This document shows positions 34,713 to 46,977 of a DNA stretch of 64,000 bases, piece by piece; position 1 is the stretch's first letter, and each line of letters starts with the position of its first letter. The notes beneath the pieces are model-generated. The model was given only the letters and a program-made list of their open reading frames with translations. It was not told the origin of the DNA and did not search any database. The position numbers were made by a program, and so were the translations under genes. Source of the stretch: Doris montereyensis (lineage: Eukaryota > Mollusca > Gastropoda > Nudibranchia > Dorididae); assembly GCA_037039925.1 (NCBI GenBank), contig JAXRKP010001388.1, forward strand, positions 62,001 through 126,000, in the 5' to 3' direction.

Positions 34713-36015
34713 ATGAGTGCCAAAATCGAACTAAAGCAAGATGAAGCCACGTGAGTGGAAGATTTCGTTAAGAGAGGTGATGAAAGTATTAAGACTTTAG
34801 AAAAAAGTGTCAAGAATCGATTCAAATGGGAGTGGTTGCAGGAAAAAGTGGAAGATGGCGTTTTCTATTCAGATTCTTTTAGGAAACTGAAGGAAGCCGG
34901 GTTCGTATATTGTATTGTGTGCGAGGACAAGATCAATTATGGAAGTAGCGGTAAGAAGGCTCTGTCGAATCACGTCAACAGACCAAATCACATTAAAAAG
35001 CATAAAGATAAATTATCTGCTGAAGCCACACAGCCAGAGCTAGCAGCAATGTTCCAAAGAACTCAAGAAAATTGAGGATGGTGAGGCTATAACTGTCACT
35101 GAAAAAGATTCTCTTCCGTATGGTGCACCTGAAAATGTGACAGGTGTTTTAGATCCTAGATCTACCCCAGCTCCTGCTGAACTGCGAGTTGTTAGCATCA
35201 TAGATCGACAGTCACAACAAGAAGCAATGATCCTTGCTTTCATAGCAGAAAATTCCTGTCCTTTCACTTGCCCCTAAAATTGTGCCACTTGTTCGAGTAC
35301 TCAGTAAAGACTACAAAGCTCTTGAAGGATTGAAACTGGAAAGGATGTGTGCTACCTACAGAGAAAGGGTCTGTCATCTGTTTTCACAAAAGACTAGTCA
35401 ACTATATGAAACAGTCTGAAGTCAAAACAGGCGTGTTCTCAATATTCTCGTGTGTTTTTTCAATGAAGAATTAGGTAGGAGTGGGACACACTTCTATGCA
35501 TCAATAGAGATGACTGTGGTCAAAGGGGAGGCAGTGTACAATGCCCTGACAAGCAAAATGAAACAAGACAATATGCCAATGTCAAACTTAGTGTCAGTCC
35601 TCTCTGATTCTGCTGCATATATGCGGTAGGGAAAAAAACTGGGCTTGAAGTAAGACTGAAGGAAATTGTTCCAACGCTACTCAATATTGATGGAGATGTG
35701 TGCCACTATTTGTTCAACATAGTCAAGACATTTGGTACCAATCTGGATTCTGAAAAGTATGTTGACAAATTGTTAGGGGATTTTCATAGGGATTTTTCTC
35801 TCAGTGCTGACCTCCGTGAAGATCTCTGTGCACTTTCCTCATTATTGGAAACCATCATTATTGCCCATAGAATTTGTAGGACACAGATGGATGTCAATTC
35901 TGGATGCCAGTACACGTCTCTTGGAAATATTTGATCAGTTATCTATATTTTACTATGCTTGGGTTGACCATAAGGAAAAAACACAGTTCTCTGACATTTG
36001 CACTTCACTTATTAA
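34713..36015 (+). pseudogene. hAT-like transposase, frameshifted and truncated by RTE copy D
   Basis: An ATG at 34713 opens an 14-codon frame that meets TGA just before VEDFVKRGDES; the main frame runs to 35072. It carries a BED-like finger, YCIVCEDKINYG then ALSNHVNRPNHIKKH (Cys-x2-Cys, His/His). Later frames read LAPKIVPLVRVLSKDYKAL, VKGEAVYNALTSKM, LVSVLSDSAAYMR, LKEIVPTLLNIDGDVCH and, after another shift, FVGHRWMSILDASTRLLEIF. These match a hAT-type family widespread in fish and invertebrates; the Asp of SDS/A is a candidate catalytic residue and the HRW resembles the hAT tryptophan. At least four breaks. RTE copy D starts at about 36021; the C-terminal dimerisation region was not recognised on the far side. 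Confidence 0.7.
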
Positions 36016-36020
36016 GAAAC

Positions 36021-38647
36021 TTTCTTTCTTTATCAGCTCCCATTCTACCTTCCGGTGTATGGGTTTTAGATGCCCTAAATGATCTTTCTTCTGACAGTAT
36101 CTGTTTCCTTCTGTAGAAGTTAAATTTCTTTGTGTCAATGCCTCTTTTATATCTTCTTTCTACTTTCTCCGAGGTCTGCCTTTTGGTCTTTTACCTTGAG
36201 TTTTAGCACTGTATACTGATTTAGCTATTCTATTGTCATTCATTCTGTTAACATGCCTAAACCATCTCAGTTGATTCATTTCTATCTTAGTTTTTATGCT
36301 ATCTGCTTTGGTTTGATCTCTCATTGTTGTTTCTGATTTTGTCTCTTTTTGTTTTCCCCTACTCTTCTTAGATATTTGCCTGCACTCTACTGTATTCCCT
36401 TCTGTCTAAGGTCCAAGTTTCACTGCCATAGAGGAGAGTAGGACAATAAACTGTGTTGTATACTGCCAATTTGGTTTTTGTTGACAATTCTTGTTTACCT
36501 ACAAATACCTTTCCTAGATGGTTATATATATTGCACTTGCCTTTTTTGATTCTCTGGCTGATTTCTTCTCTTAGTTTTCCCTCTGAGTTTATCATTACTC
36601 CTAAGTAATTGTAGCTTTGAACTTGTTCTAAATTCTGCCTGCCTAATTTAAGATTTTGTGTTTTAGCTTCCCTAGTTACTAGCATTGTTTTGGTTTTCTT
36701 TGCATTTACTCTCATTCCTCTTTTATTTAATTCCTTATTCATTATGTTGATATTTGACTGGATGTCCCTTTCGGATTTTCCAAACAGAACTAAATCATCA
36801 GCAATTGAAAGCATTGATACATTTACTGGTTTGAGCTTCCACATACCTACATTCATTTTCTTGACTGAATCCATAAATGTGATAAACAAAAGAGGACTTA
36901 GGATACAACCTGTCTTACTCTTATATCTACATCAAATTCCTCAGATACATTTCCAGCTACTGTCACTGCACATGTTGGTTTATTGTAACAATTTTTAATG
37001 GCTTCTATTAAATTCTGCTCTACGTTGTGTTCTTTTAGGAATGCCATAGTTCGTCCCTCCTCACAGTGTCAAATGCCTTTTCGAAGTCAATAAACACAGG
37101 TGCAAGTCAATGTTTCTCCCAAGGAATTTTTCTATTATTTGTCTAATTGTAAATATGTGATCTTGTACACTTCTTCCTGGTCTAAATCCACTCTGGTGTT
37201 CTTCAATCTGATCCTCTACTCTTTTCCGTAGTCTCATTTCCAGAATCCTGGCATACACTTTCCTGGTACTCTAAGTAGTGATATACCTCTATAGTTTAAG
37301 CATTCCATGGTTGATCCTTTTTTGTGTATTGGTACTACGTTCCCTTCTTCCAGTCGTCTGGCACCTGTTTGGACTTCCATGCTTGTTGACATATTGCATG
37401 TAGAAGTTTGTCTACCTCTCTCCCCTTGGTTTTTAATCATTTCTTCTGGATAAGATAAACTTGATTTTTTTGGGGCTTTTCCTAATTTCACTTTTCTTAT
37501 AGCTGTTTGGATTTCTTCCATTGATATATCTACATTTTCAGCTGTCTCCTCTGGATTAATTGATACTCTTACTAATTGATCTTTACTCCCTTGTTTCATA
37601 CGTTCTGGAGGGATTATGTAATTGGTGAAAATACTTTCTCAACGTTTCCATGATTTCGCTGTCTCCTTTCTTTATTTCTCCTTTGGCGTTCTTAATTTGT
37701 CGTATTGGGCATGTTTTGGTTTTTCTCATGCTCTTCATTGCTCCCAGAACAGCTTTTGATTTCCTTGATAGCTTTCTTGAAGTCTTGCTCAAACTCTTCC
37801 CACTGTTCCTGTTTTGCTTTCCTAACTTCCTCTTTGGCGATAGTTCTTTAACTCACGTAATCTATCTATCCTGTTGTCTCTTTGTTTGCAAGTATTTCTT
37901 CCAGGCATCTTTCTTTTCTTTGACATTCTCATTCCACCATGCTGTCCTTTTCCCATCTCCTTTAATTTGTTTCCTACGACAGACATCTTCAGTACAACTG
38001 AGGGTGTTTCTTTATATATTTGCCACTTTTCTTCTATTGTGCTTTCCTTCAGATCCATCTGCCTTTCACTGATAGATCTTTTTTATCCTGGATTGGTATA
38101 TCTGTTTTACTGTTGGTTTATTTAGTTCTTTTATTTTGAGTTTAGTAGCTTTCTTCTCTTTCCTTTGTGTTTGTTTTCTTCAGTTAATAATCTCATTTTG
38201 GCTATCACTAAGTGATGATCACTAAATATGTCAGCTCTTCTGCTTACTCTAGCATCCATTGTACTGTAAAGGAGCTGCTAACTATTATGTAGTCTATGAT
38301 TAACTTTTCATCTGTCTTCATTTACTCTTGTACATTTTGTGGATATCTTTATGAGGAATAAATGTGTTAGCTATTTTCATGTCATTCCTTTGGCAAAAAT
38401 CTATTAGTTTCTCTCCATTTGGGGAAGTTGTTGTCTCCTTCTTTACTTATTACTCCTCCTGAAGTTTTTCATTGTTGCCTACTCTAAGCGTTTAAATCTC
38501 CTAAAACCATTAATTCCTGTTTGGGTTTGAGATTCTCTGCAGCTATTTGTAAATCATTTTCGAAGAGATCTTTTCTTCTTTGGGGGCATCTTCGTTTGGT
38601 CCATAACCTATTAATAATTTAATTTCTCTTTCTTTTGGTTTAATATT
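36021..38647 (-). mobile_element. RTE-like copy D, 5'-truncated
   Basis: Minus-strand copy with a TTTCTTTC tail at 36021-36032. The 3' RT frame at 36889-36368 reads LKPVNVSMLSIADDLVLFGK, one of two copies here with both catalytic Asp residues of the box. Upstream fragments: PEEMIKNQG, RRLEEGNVVPIHKKGS and EHQSGFRPGRSVQDH. The endonuclease is partly present to about 38647. Sits between the hAT-like fragment and unannotated intron. Confidence 0.85.
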
Positions 38648-39890
38648 TCCCAATTTTAATAAGACAAATTAGCTTGTTTTGATTGAAATTTCCATTCAGC
38701 AAGTTTTGGATATTTTGATTTTTACATTGGAAAATCTTGGATTTTTTCTCTGAAAATAGATCTAGAATGAAGCCTAATTAAGGTCTTTGCAATCTGTTTC
38801 TGGAAGCCGAATAATCAGCAGGGTCTCTTGGCCAAACTGAAACTGAGTCAACGTGTGCTGATGTGTTAAAATTTGACTTGTGTCAAAAAATAAATGCAGG
38901 TGGAATTGGTTGAAATGTTTACATGAAGATAGGAGTTTTTTTCAGCCTGGGCCTGTGTGAAATTGTAATCAGCTGGTATCACATAGTGCCCTATGACTAT
39001 ACTATGCAAAAAAACAGATCAATTGACAAGAACGCTTTTGGAATGCATGCCAAATCAAAGGAGCACAAACACTTAAGTGAAGATCACAAGACTTCATTTT
39101 ACTTTCTGATGGTGGTGGTCACTTCCAAATTCATTTAGATTTGAATATATGATTTGATGTGTTTTATTTCAGTCCACTCTACAGGTCTTTCAATTAATTT
39201 CAGTTTATTTGCAGTTACAGTGTAGGACTATGTGTCTTCTTGTCTTTTGGTGTAGATCATAAGAAGATTAAATGTTATTGCTGTTAAGTTTTTGAATAAC
39301 CCAAAACTAGATGATATGATAGGCAAAATGTCTTTGATTTCCATTGGAACCACACACAATTTTCCGTTAGTCGGGGAGTTCCACCCCCTGGCCTGCCGGG
39401 ATTCAGTCCCTGGACCCTGCCGGGGTCTCTGTGGCCCCCTGTACCCCGACAGATTTTTCAGGGTTTTTTCTGTGCTCTGACTTGCATCTCTGCTATTTAC
39501 TTTTAGTCATGAGATTATCCACCTTGATTTTACGGAAGGAAAGTACAGTGTAAAATGGGATTTTAAATGAAATAATGTTCTGAAAATGGCCTGTTGTTTC
39601 GAAAAGTGTGTTCTGGATGAGTACGTTTTTGGACCAGGTGATTTATGAAGGAAAAAACTTTGAGGCTTGGACCTGGAATAACGTACTTTGTAGCAGCAGA
39701 GTGTATGTTGTATCACGGATACATTATGCAGAGATTCTACTGCAGTTGTTTTCTTTCTTTGTTCTTTTATTAAGCACTAGTGGTATATGAAAAAAAGTTT
39801 TTTCTCTCTTTTTTTTTCAGTTTTTTAAATTAAGTATTTGGAAATACTTTTGAAAACACATCTTTTCGTAAAATGTTATCATCATTACAG
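38648..39890. other. SMC6 intron; no gene recognised
   Basis: A 71-codon frame at 38923-39138 (including WYHIVPYDYTMQKN and EDHKTSFYF) has no domain I know. A GC-rich patch at 39375-39450 is non-coding in appearance. Confidence 0.4.
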
Positions 39891-39990
39891 TTCTTCTAAA
39901 GCAACTCAGTTGGAGCAAATGAATACTGATTATGACCAAGTGAAGAAGAACAAAGATCTTACTCGTCAAATCATTTCATCAAAAGAAACA
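39891..39990 (+). CDS. SMC6: SMC6 exon: KATQLEQM segment, one frameshift
   Basis: Translation KATQLEQMNTDYDQVKKNKD, then LTRQIISSKET. Human SMC6 has FFMKATQLEQM at the same place, the start of the first coiled coil. Acceptor ATCATTACAG; donor AAACA|GTGAGT. The exon starts TTCTTCT before AAAGCA, so the expected FF-x-KATQ cannot be read in one frame: two bases are missing or one is extra. 100 bases instead of 99 or 102. Confidence 0.9.
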
Positions 39991-40039
39991 GTGAGTTGTT
40001 AAAATCTTTTTTTCAAAACAAAAAACTTTTTAATATATG

Positions 40040-40750
40040 CAGTCCGCGGGTGACAAAAAAAAGAAGCATTTTGAATGAGTCAAAGGCCATAACCCATTTT
40101 ACATTATCATTCTTGTTAGGGAAATAAATTTTCTTTTCTTTTGTTGTCAGTTGTTTGGGTTTTGTTTGTTGTGCGTTGATTTAAGGATAAGACACATTCG
40201 GTTACATGAAAAAAACGTTACCTCTTCTCGGATCTATTATTACATTCTTCTCTCATTCAAGACTACACCAAGGAGTGGGATTGTAATGACATATGGCTAC
40301 TAGGAATGGTTTTTTATTGTTTGATACACTTGTCATACAGAGTACGATCTGCTTGGTAAAAGTGACCTTTCTCAGATTTTCCTCCCGTGATCAAAGATCA
40401 GATTGTCTGTCTGACAGACCTGGAGGGATTTAGGGAGGGGGTGACCAGAGCCGAGAGCCAAGACTAGTTGCATAATGATAATAATTGGCGAAATATATAC
40501 TATGTACACATGGTTAACATAGATCTAGATGCAACACACACACATACACACGTGCATGACAGATTTTGTTACTGGGATAATTCAAGAGGTTATCAAGTTT
40601 AATATTCAAAAGATTTGATTCTTTTGGCAAAGTCAAGTCAACCGTTGTATTTTGAGTAGGTAATTAGTGTTGTAATATTAGGTTACATGAAAAGTCGTGT
40701 ATTATGACGAATCATGCATTTGGCGGCATGCAATTTGATGGATATTACTG
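40040..40750 (+). mobile_element. pogo-like MITE copy 3
   Basis: About 710 bases from CAGTCCGCGGGTGACAAA to TTTGATGGATATTACTG, with TA at the 3' end. The inverted tip (CAGTAATATCCATCAAATTG on the minus strand) resembles the 5' tip CAGTAGTCTCC of copy 2. Internal blocks match copies 1 and 2. No ORF. Confidence 0.65.
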
Positions 40751-41131
40751 TATTAATTGTCTGTAAATGGAATGGAATACGTTATGACAATATGTATGGG
40801 CCATAAAGTATGTGTAAAGTTATACTTTTCAAAATCTGTTTTTTCCATAATCTGAAAGAAGAATGTGTTCTGAGTGCTGGTACTGGAGGAATAGGTACGC
40901 TTTTGGTCAATGTTTTAATTTTACCCTTTTGAACCTTCTTATGTCCGGGAAGTTAAGTAATTCTCAGAATAGGCAAGAATCAAATGTGATTTGTGCATTT
41001 TATGGCGCATGTCATTGGGTTAGGACAAAATTGATTATTCATGGTGAAATTTAATAAACTGAAAAGGGAAAAAGATTTTAAAACCTCCTTTGTATGAGAT
41101 ATGTTACATTTTCCTACCTCAAATTTTTTCA

Positions 41132-41309
41132 TTTATGGTGCTTTAAGGGGGGGGGGGGGTGGGGAATACAGCCAAGAAGCAAAATACTCAATATTGGACA
41201 TATAATGCTTTTTTTAATCCTTACTGAGCCTTGTTTTCATTTTATGGTGCTTTAAGGGGGGGGGAATACAGCCAAGAAGCAAAATACTCAATATTGGACA
41301 TATAATGTT
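41132..41309 (+). repeat. direct duplication of about 75 bp with G-run
   Basis: GGTGCTTTAAGGGGG, then GGAATACAGCCAAGAAGCAA and AATATTGGACATATAATG occur twice, about 104 bases apart. The G tract is longer in the first unit. Confidence 0.95.
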
Positions 41310-41379
41310 CAAAACTTCACACATACAAAGGTACCATGCTGTGATTGAGTGGCAATAGTTTTTTTGTCGCTCGAATTTT

Positions 41380-41415
41380 TGGTTGCCATGGTAACAGCGG
41401 CCATATTGGATTTTG
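41380..41415 (+). repeat. GGTTGCCATGGTAAC family member
   Basis: GGTTGCCATGGTAACAGCGG followed by CCATATTGGATTTTG. Relatives at 32891, 52308 and, on the minus strand, 62408-62371. Confidence 0.7.
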
Positions 41416-41944
41416 TTTATGTTTTCCAATCGCTAAAAGTCAAAATATTACAAGGAAAGTCAATCAAATTTGAGATACAGGTAGTAAAAGGACTGTTTAG
41501 GTTGTATTTGATCCGATTTTGATATTTGATCTACTCACTGAAAAAAAATATTGAAAAAAATCAACTTTCAAATCCCAAACACCAATTGCTTACACTAAAT
41601 CATCAATAACATCATTATCATCAATTATTTCCCAAAAGCCTCTTATACAAACTAGGTGCATATATAAAGAAGTTATATACCAAATTTGGTTCAAATCTAT
41701 GCGTAAGGTTTTGACTTTTAGCGAAAAGTAAACTAAAAAAACAATTTTGAGAAAAACGCAATTTTGTATTTCCGCAACTCAAAAACTCAAAATTTTATTG
41801 CATAATGTCAATATTTATGCATGTTATGGATAGTATCTTATAAGGAGTATATTTGCCATATATTAGGGTAATACAATCACAAAATAATTACATTCTGAGG
41901 AGGAAAAGCCATGAGAATGAAGTACATAATTCAACAGCGTAGAA

Positions 41945-43638
41945 GATCATCATTTGTCAAACGTTGGTAAACAGGCCAAACATGCTGATGCAGGCGGTCG
42001 TAATCCAGGGCGTATGCATAGGGAGCTTATGCTGACCAGGAAATATGCCCTGTGCGATGGCCTTCTTGTAGAAGCACCAGGGGTCGATGCCAGTTGGGCA
42101 TTACCGATGCTGAGGGTTGTCGTCCGTGGAGTAGCCATTGCTGTCTTCATGTCCTCAATGTTGCTGTGCCCACGAATAGCTCTGGTATAGCTTGCCTATG
42201 GCATTGCCGGTAAGGCTTCCCGTGTTTCCTTCCGCGAGTGTTGTACCTTTGAATAACAATAAGCATAAGATAAACATTGAGCATACACGCTATAAAACCG
42301 ACTCGTCAGAAAGCATTGTTTACATAAGTAAACTGTTTTATATGAAACATTCCGAAACAGGCCTAACTAAAATCAGCAAATAAAAATAAGACTAGACAAA
42401 ACTGAATATCAGTCAGTACAGAAAATGCGAATGTAGACAAATCAACTACGTTAGAAACAGAATAGTTCAGTACAATAAAAACCCCCCAAAAAAAAAAAAA
42501 AAACAAATGGCTTGAGGTTGGTTATGTGCAGCTTATGTTTGTCAAATAATTCAGGTGGTTGTTATTGTGTAATTGAAAATTTATAGTTAGTGTTTTGAGA
42601 AAGAGTTACATTTTTTTTTTTTGTAGAATATAGAAGTGAAGTTATGAAGCCCATGGATTCATTCTGTTTGTGCATAAGGAAATAAATTTACAAACCCTTC
42701 TTGGAGCAGTCCTGAAATAAATTCCGCAAGGCCGTAGTGAGTCACTTTGAAACATGGTTCATACACTCTTCTTTGACAATAGCCACATCTGGTCCAGATG
42801 GCTCAGCCCTGCAGACTCTGTCAAAGGCCTTTGAGTCACCATCTCCAACAAATGCCGTGTAGCGTAGCTGATGCAGGTCCACCGATCTTCCACCACAGGG
42901 TTTCTGCCGCTACAGCTTCCATCATGTCCGATGTACCTAATGATGACGTATAAACAAAGGGAATAAAAAGGAGATCAAATTGCAACTACAAAATAAAAAT
43001 AAAATGATATCATGCATTGCGCTGTGGAATTAAATTAGGCAACATGCTTACAACAGATTTGTCTATGATACGGCCACCATGAGTTATCAATTATGTAAAA
43101 ATAATTTGTTTACTCTTATTACGTGACAACAGTAAATTGGTTCCATTTCTTTATATAAGTCTAGCGGTTCAGTGTTGTTTGTGGTGATATCCAGTCTATT
43201 GATTTCTTCAGAAGGCCTCAAGGCACGCGGTGAATCCTTTGCACTTTGATGCGTTGACAATCACTTTAGATCTGCAACCAATCTGAGGGCACTCAAAAAG
43301 TGACACAAAATGTCAACATGCTGAGCTCACAAATAGTCTTGGTGAGGCCAAACATCCATGGTCATCTTCGTCCTGTTGTTCATTGACCATGGTAGTTCAC
43401 TGATGGGGATATCCAAACGATCTGAGGATGAAGAACTAGAGCTAGATCTAGATTCCCAAAGCCCAAACCTGAGCATGGTGGGTAGCCACCACGTTGTTCC
43501 AGAGCTGGTGGATGGTTCCAATCCCAAGTTAGATTCAGTTGCTTCCTGAGACGGAATATCTCCTGGATCCTCGGTCCAACGCTGTTTCCTGGCTTTAGCC
43601 AGATTATTGCTTCGAGCTTTTCGTGAAAGTCGAGGCAT
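41945..43638 (-). pseudogene. Mutator-like transposase gene, degenerate
   Basis: Minus strand. An N-terminal frame starts at 43638: MPRLSRKARSNNLAKARKQR, then, near 43390-43330, MNNRTKMTMDVWPHQDYL. Downstream fragments: CPQIGCRSKVIVNASKCKGF (about 43290-43230), LRYTAFVGDGDSKAFDRV and AIVKEECMNHVSK (about 42870-42745), then DDNPQH, CPTGIDPWCFYKKA (about 42130-42060). This order and the DGDSKAFD and NHVSK motifs match an invertebrate Mutator-like transposase domain family. The Asp residues in DGDSKAFD are candidate catalytic residues. Multiple frameshifts and stops. Confidence 0.65.
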
Positions 43639-45145
43639 TGTAAACTAATTCGTAAAAAATAACGAGAATATAGAACACATCTGAAGGATAAATCGCAATC
43701 AATCATAAACCACGTTTGCACTAGGCAGAGCAGTCAAAACGAAAGCAAGGAGTTTGTTTACAAACAACAGACATCCAGAACGCCTGCGCATGTGCCACAC
43801 CATTTGACCCGCAATATCCATGCAGTACACATGCACAGTGACATTATCGTGACCGAGAGAGTTCAGAGGTCGGGTCAAACCGTATAACAGCTGATGTCAT
43901 CTGAAATTCTTTGTCTTAGGTATGGAAAGTTTCATGAACAGGGGCTCATGGTGTTGTAGCATCGATACCAAATCTACTATATCAAAGGGAGAGGAATTTC
44001 CCTTTACATCAATACTATACACTTTACAGTCATTCACTCCCGTTTCATCTTTCAAAATTAGGAGCAAAGATGAGCAAATTTATCATATTTTTGATACAAT
44101 GTGTAAATTTTTGTTCTAGGGCAACATGTTTAGAGGACTAAAAACCTCATTTATAAATAGTTTTCATGCTTTGTACTATTACAGATGGGTTCTAGAAGAG
44201 TCATAGCATACGAAAATGATAAAATCTCAAATTCGATACTTTTGACCCAATCTTCGAGATTCAGCTGCCGGTCCCCCCCTTAACAGAATCCATCTCAAAA
44301 GTTAAACATACCTTCATCAATTTGATCCCAAAGGATGATGACAAACAGCATAACTCAAATTTTTTTCCCTGATGAAACAAAACCCTGCCTCTAAGTTGCA
44401 GATACAGTACTTACCTACAACCATGCCAAAAAAAAAAGCAAACTTGTCAAATAGTTCTTGAGATAGTTGTGTTACTAGAACATGACTCCCTTAAAAACAA
44501 TGGAGAAAACAGCAAAAATAATTTCAAAAGAGGAATAAAATGCTTCCGACACCTAACCTTCTAAGTCAAATTTCAACACTTTATAGATTGTTTTGAGTTA
44601 GGAGTACAATGGTTATTACCTAAATGCCCACCCCCATAATGTCTGTTTCTCCTAAATGCCCGCAATTCGCCAGTGCCAAACAGTGATGATAATTTTCCGC
44701 TAATTGGCGTAAATCCACTTTTTTCATCATTCAGAGGACGTTTCACTCTTTTTTCATTGTTCTGAGGAAATTTTCTCTTTTTTAAATGTTCAGAGTGTGA
44801 AACCAAAATATGCCAACGATTCAGTTTCCCCCTCCATCATTAAAGATTATTAACTTTTTAGCGATATTTGACGATGTTTGGCATTCCAGGGTAAACACAA
44901 ACACTTTGTGAACGACGAATCATCTCATTGATGTTTGTATTGTTGGGAGAGGATAGATCTTAGAGGACCATTAGTACAATTTATACTAGTAGGCCAACTG
45001 CATGAATGTTGATTTTTTCAAATGTCAGTATTATTTCAGTGTTAATATAATTTTAGCATTTATCTCCCATACTCTTGGTGAGAAAGTGAACTACTATGAT
45101 ATCTAATATTATTTGAAACTCGAGTCAAACTGAGCGGCTGGTGCG
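43639..45145. other. SMC6 intron; no gene recognised
   Basis: No domain in either strand. Short poly-C/poly-G runs at 44270-44282. Confidence 0.4.
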
Positions 45146-45149
45146 TGTT

Positions 45150-45245
45150 AGTGGTAGGTTCTTCTTCTTTCCGTACTCTTATTTTTCTTTCATTTTTGCA
45201 GATTCCTCTTAATTCACGACATATGGTGGACAATGTAAAATTCAA
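45150..45245 (+). repeat. hairpin repeat family copy
   Basis: GTGGTAGGTTCTTCTTCTTT, CTCTTAATTCACGACATATG, GTGGACAATGTAAAATTCAA; same block order as the copy at 9185. Confidence 0.5.
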
Positions 45246-45973
45246 TAAAACAAACAAACAAATCCAACTCACATCGACTCCCTCTATCAATCAAGCATAA
45301 AGGGTGATAACTCACAACGAATCACATAAGTCGATCATTTCTAAAGTAAAGGTCCTGTGAGCATTGACTTAACCGGCATTCACTGTAATAGAGTATTATG
45401 AACTTGGAAACTAGATCTAGGTCTTTATAGTCATCATGAAGAAAATTGATTGATTGAATGACCAGTATGTGTATAAAAAAAAAAGAAAAGAATTGTCATT
45501 GTTTTAGAATTTTTTATTTTTTTATTTTTATGTTTTTGTGGGATGGGAATGGGTTCATACAGTTGAGATTTTAGATATGAAAAATGCAACAAATTTGGTG
45601 TCATACAGTTGAGATTGCTTGATCTCCAAAAGGTTAGCAGTTCTAGTATCATATGCTTTGAAAATAAGAAGACAGTACACTTTTCTTTAATCATACAAAT
45701 GATTTAAATTCCCTCATTGTCACACAGGAAAGTCCATATTTATGCTTTTATTCAATTAAACAATAGACTATTCAAAATTTGTTTTCATACATGATATCCT
45801 GGGTTGGGAAGGGGCATGGGCAGGGTGTGGTTTGTCGCGACACCGATAATTGTCCTCTTTTTTGGCTTTTCTCTGTTATCATCACTGTTCAAAACCAAGA
45901 TTTCCCTAAATGTCTGGTGTCAATGACAACTGCGGGGTTATAATCTCCAAATTATCATAAAGTATGTCCATAA

Positions 45974-46510
45974 TTGATGAGAAAAACTCCACCCACCGTA
46001 TCGCATAGACGCTGTGTCTATTGTCCTATTCCTGTGATTGTTATTTATAAAAGCAGTCTTGAATTTAAACATATAAGAAATGATCAGACAGTGACTTTTG
46101 AACACGTCTATATTCAATTAAAAAAAGACAACGCCTGTTTTAATATCATCGCCATCTATCGGCTACCAAGGTCACAGAAGAACAAAGACAGTATCAAAGA
46201 TTTTATGGTTGAATTTGAATCGTTTTTAATGGATAAATCAATTTCCTGTGGCAAACTGCAAGTAATTTGGGACTTAAACATCTACGTAGACAACAACGGC
46301 AGTTCCAGCAGAAAATTCAGTGATTTTTTGCATTCAATGAATTTTGACCAACGGGTAAATGCACCAACACATGAAAGAGGACACATTTTAGATTTGGTCA
46401 TAAATCATTCCTCCGACTCATCCATCTTCAGTACTAATGTTGAACCAAATAATTTGTCTGATCGTCATACATTTTCTTTCGTCTTAACCAAAAGAAGTGC
46501 GAAGAACTGA
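45974..46510 (+). pseudogene. APE-type endonuclease of a CR1/Jockey-like LINE
   Basis: A 178-codon frame containing FNIIAIYRLPRSQ, FESFLMD, LQVIWDLNIYVDN, FSDFLHSMNFDQRVNAPTHE, GHILDLVI and NLSDRHTFSF. These are the C-terminal motifs of APE-type LINE endonucleases: IYRPP, GDFN, THxxGxxLDLV and SDHxxv. Two key residues differ: WDLN replaces GDFN, and SDR replaces SDH so the catalytic His is lost. The first 100 bases of the frame do not look like endonuclease. No RT follows; the tail drifts into AT-rich DNA after 46510. Confidence 0.8.
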
Positions 46511-46932
46511 AATATCGGAACATAAAGAAATCAACATTGGGCTCTGTAAACATGACATAAAAAGTCTAATACTGCTGACCACATCAACAATTTCAATATC
46601 AATTCAATTCAATTCAATGAAACTTTAGTATCCTCATAAAGGCACATCATCTCCATTCGCAATGATCTATAAAATACATATTATGTACATTGGAATAAAG
46701 ATTTTACGTTATTATAGAAATGTTATAGAAATAGATAATAGTCAAGTCATTAAATTAGAATGCATAATTTGTTAATATGAATGCGTACATATCACAGTAA
46801 ATCATGGTAAATATTTCTAAAAAATTTGTTTTCCAAAAAATTCTAAGAATGGGAATGAGCTTAAAAATATAGATATTGTAGAAATATGATATTACAAGAA
46901 TGTCCTACCAATTTGTTAAGTAGTACTTCCTT

Positions 46933-46933
<1 letters not shown>

Positions 46934-46969
<36 letters not shown>
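46934..46969 (+). repeat. (GT)n microsatellite
   Basis: About 17 GT units. Confidence 0.95.
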
Positions 46970-46977
46970 TGTCACAA

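Noticed and set aside
34755..35075. ORF starting at GTG
   Set aside because: GTG is not a normal start in a nuclear gene; treated as part of a broken hAT-like gene.
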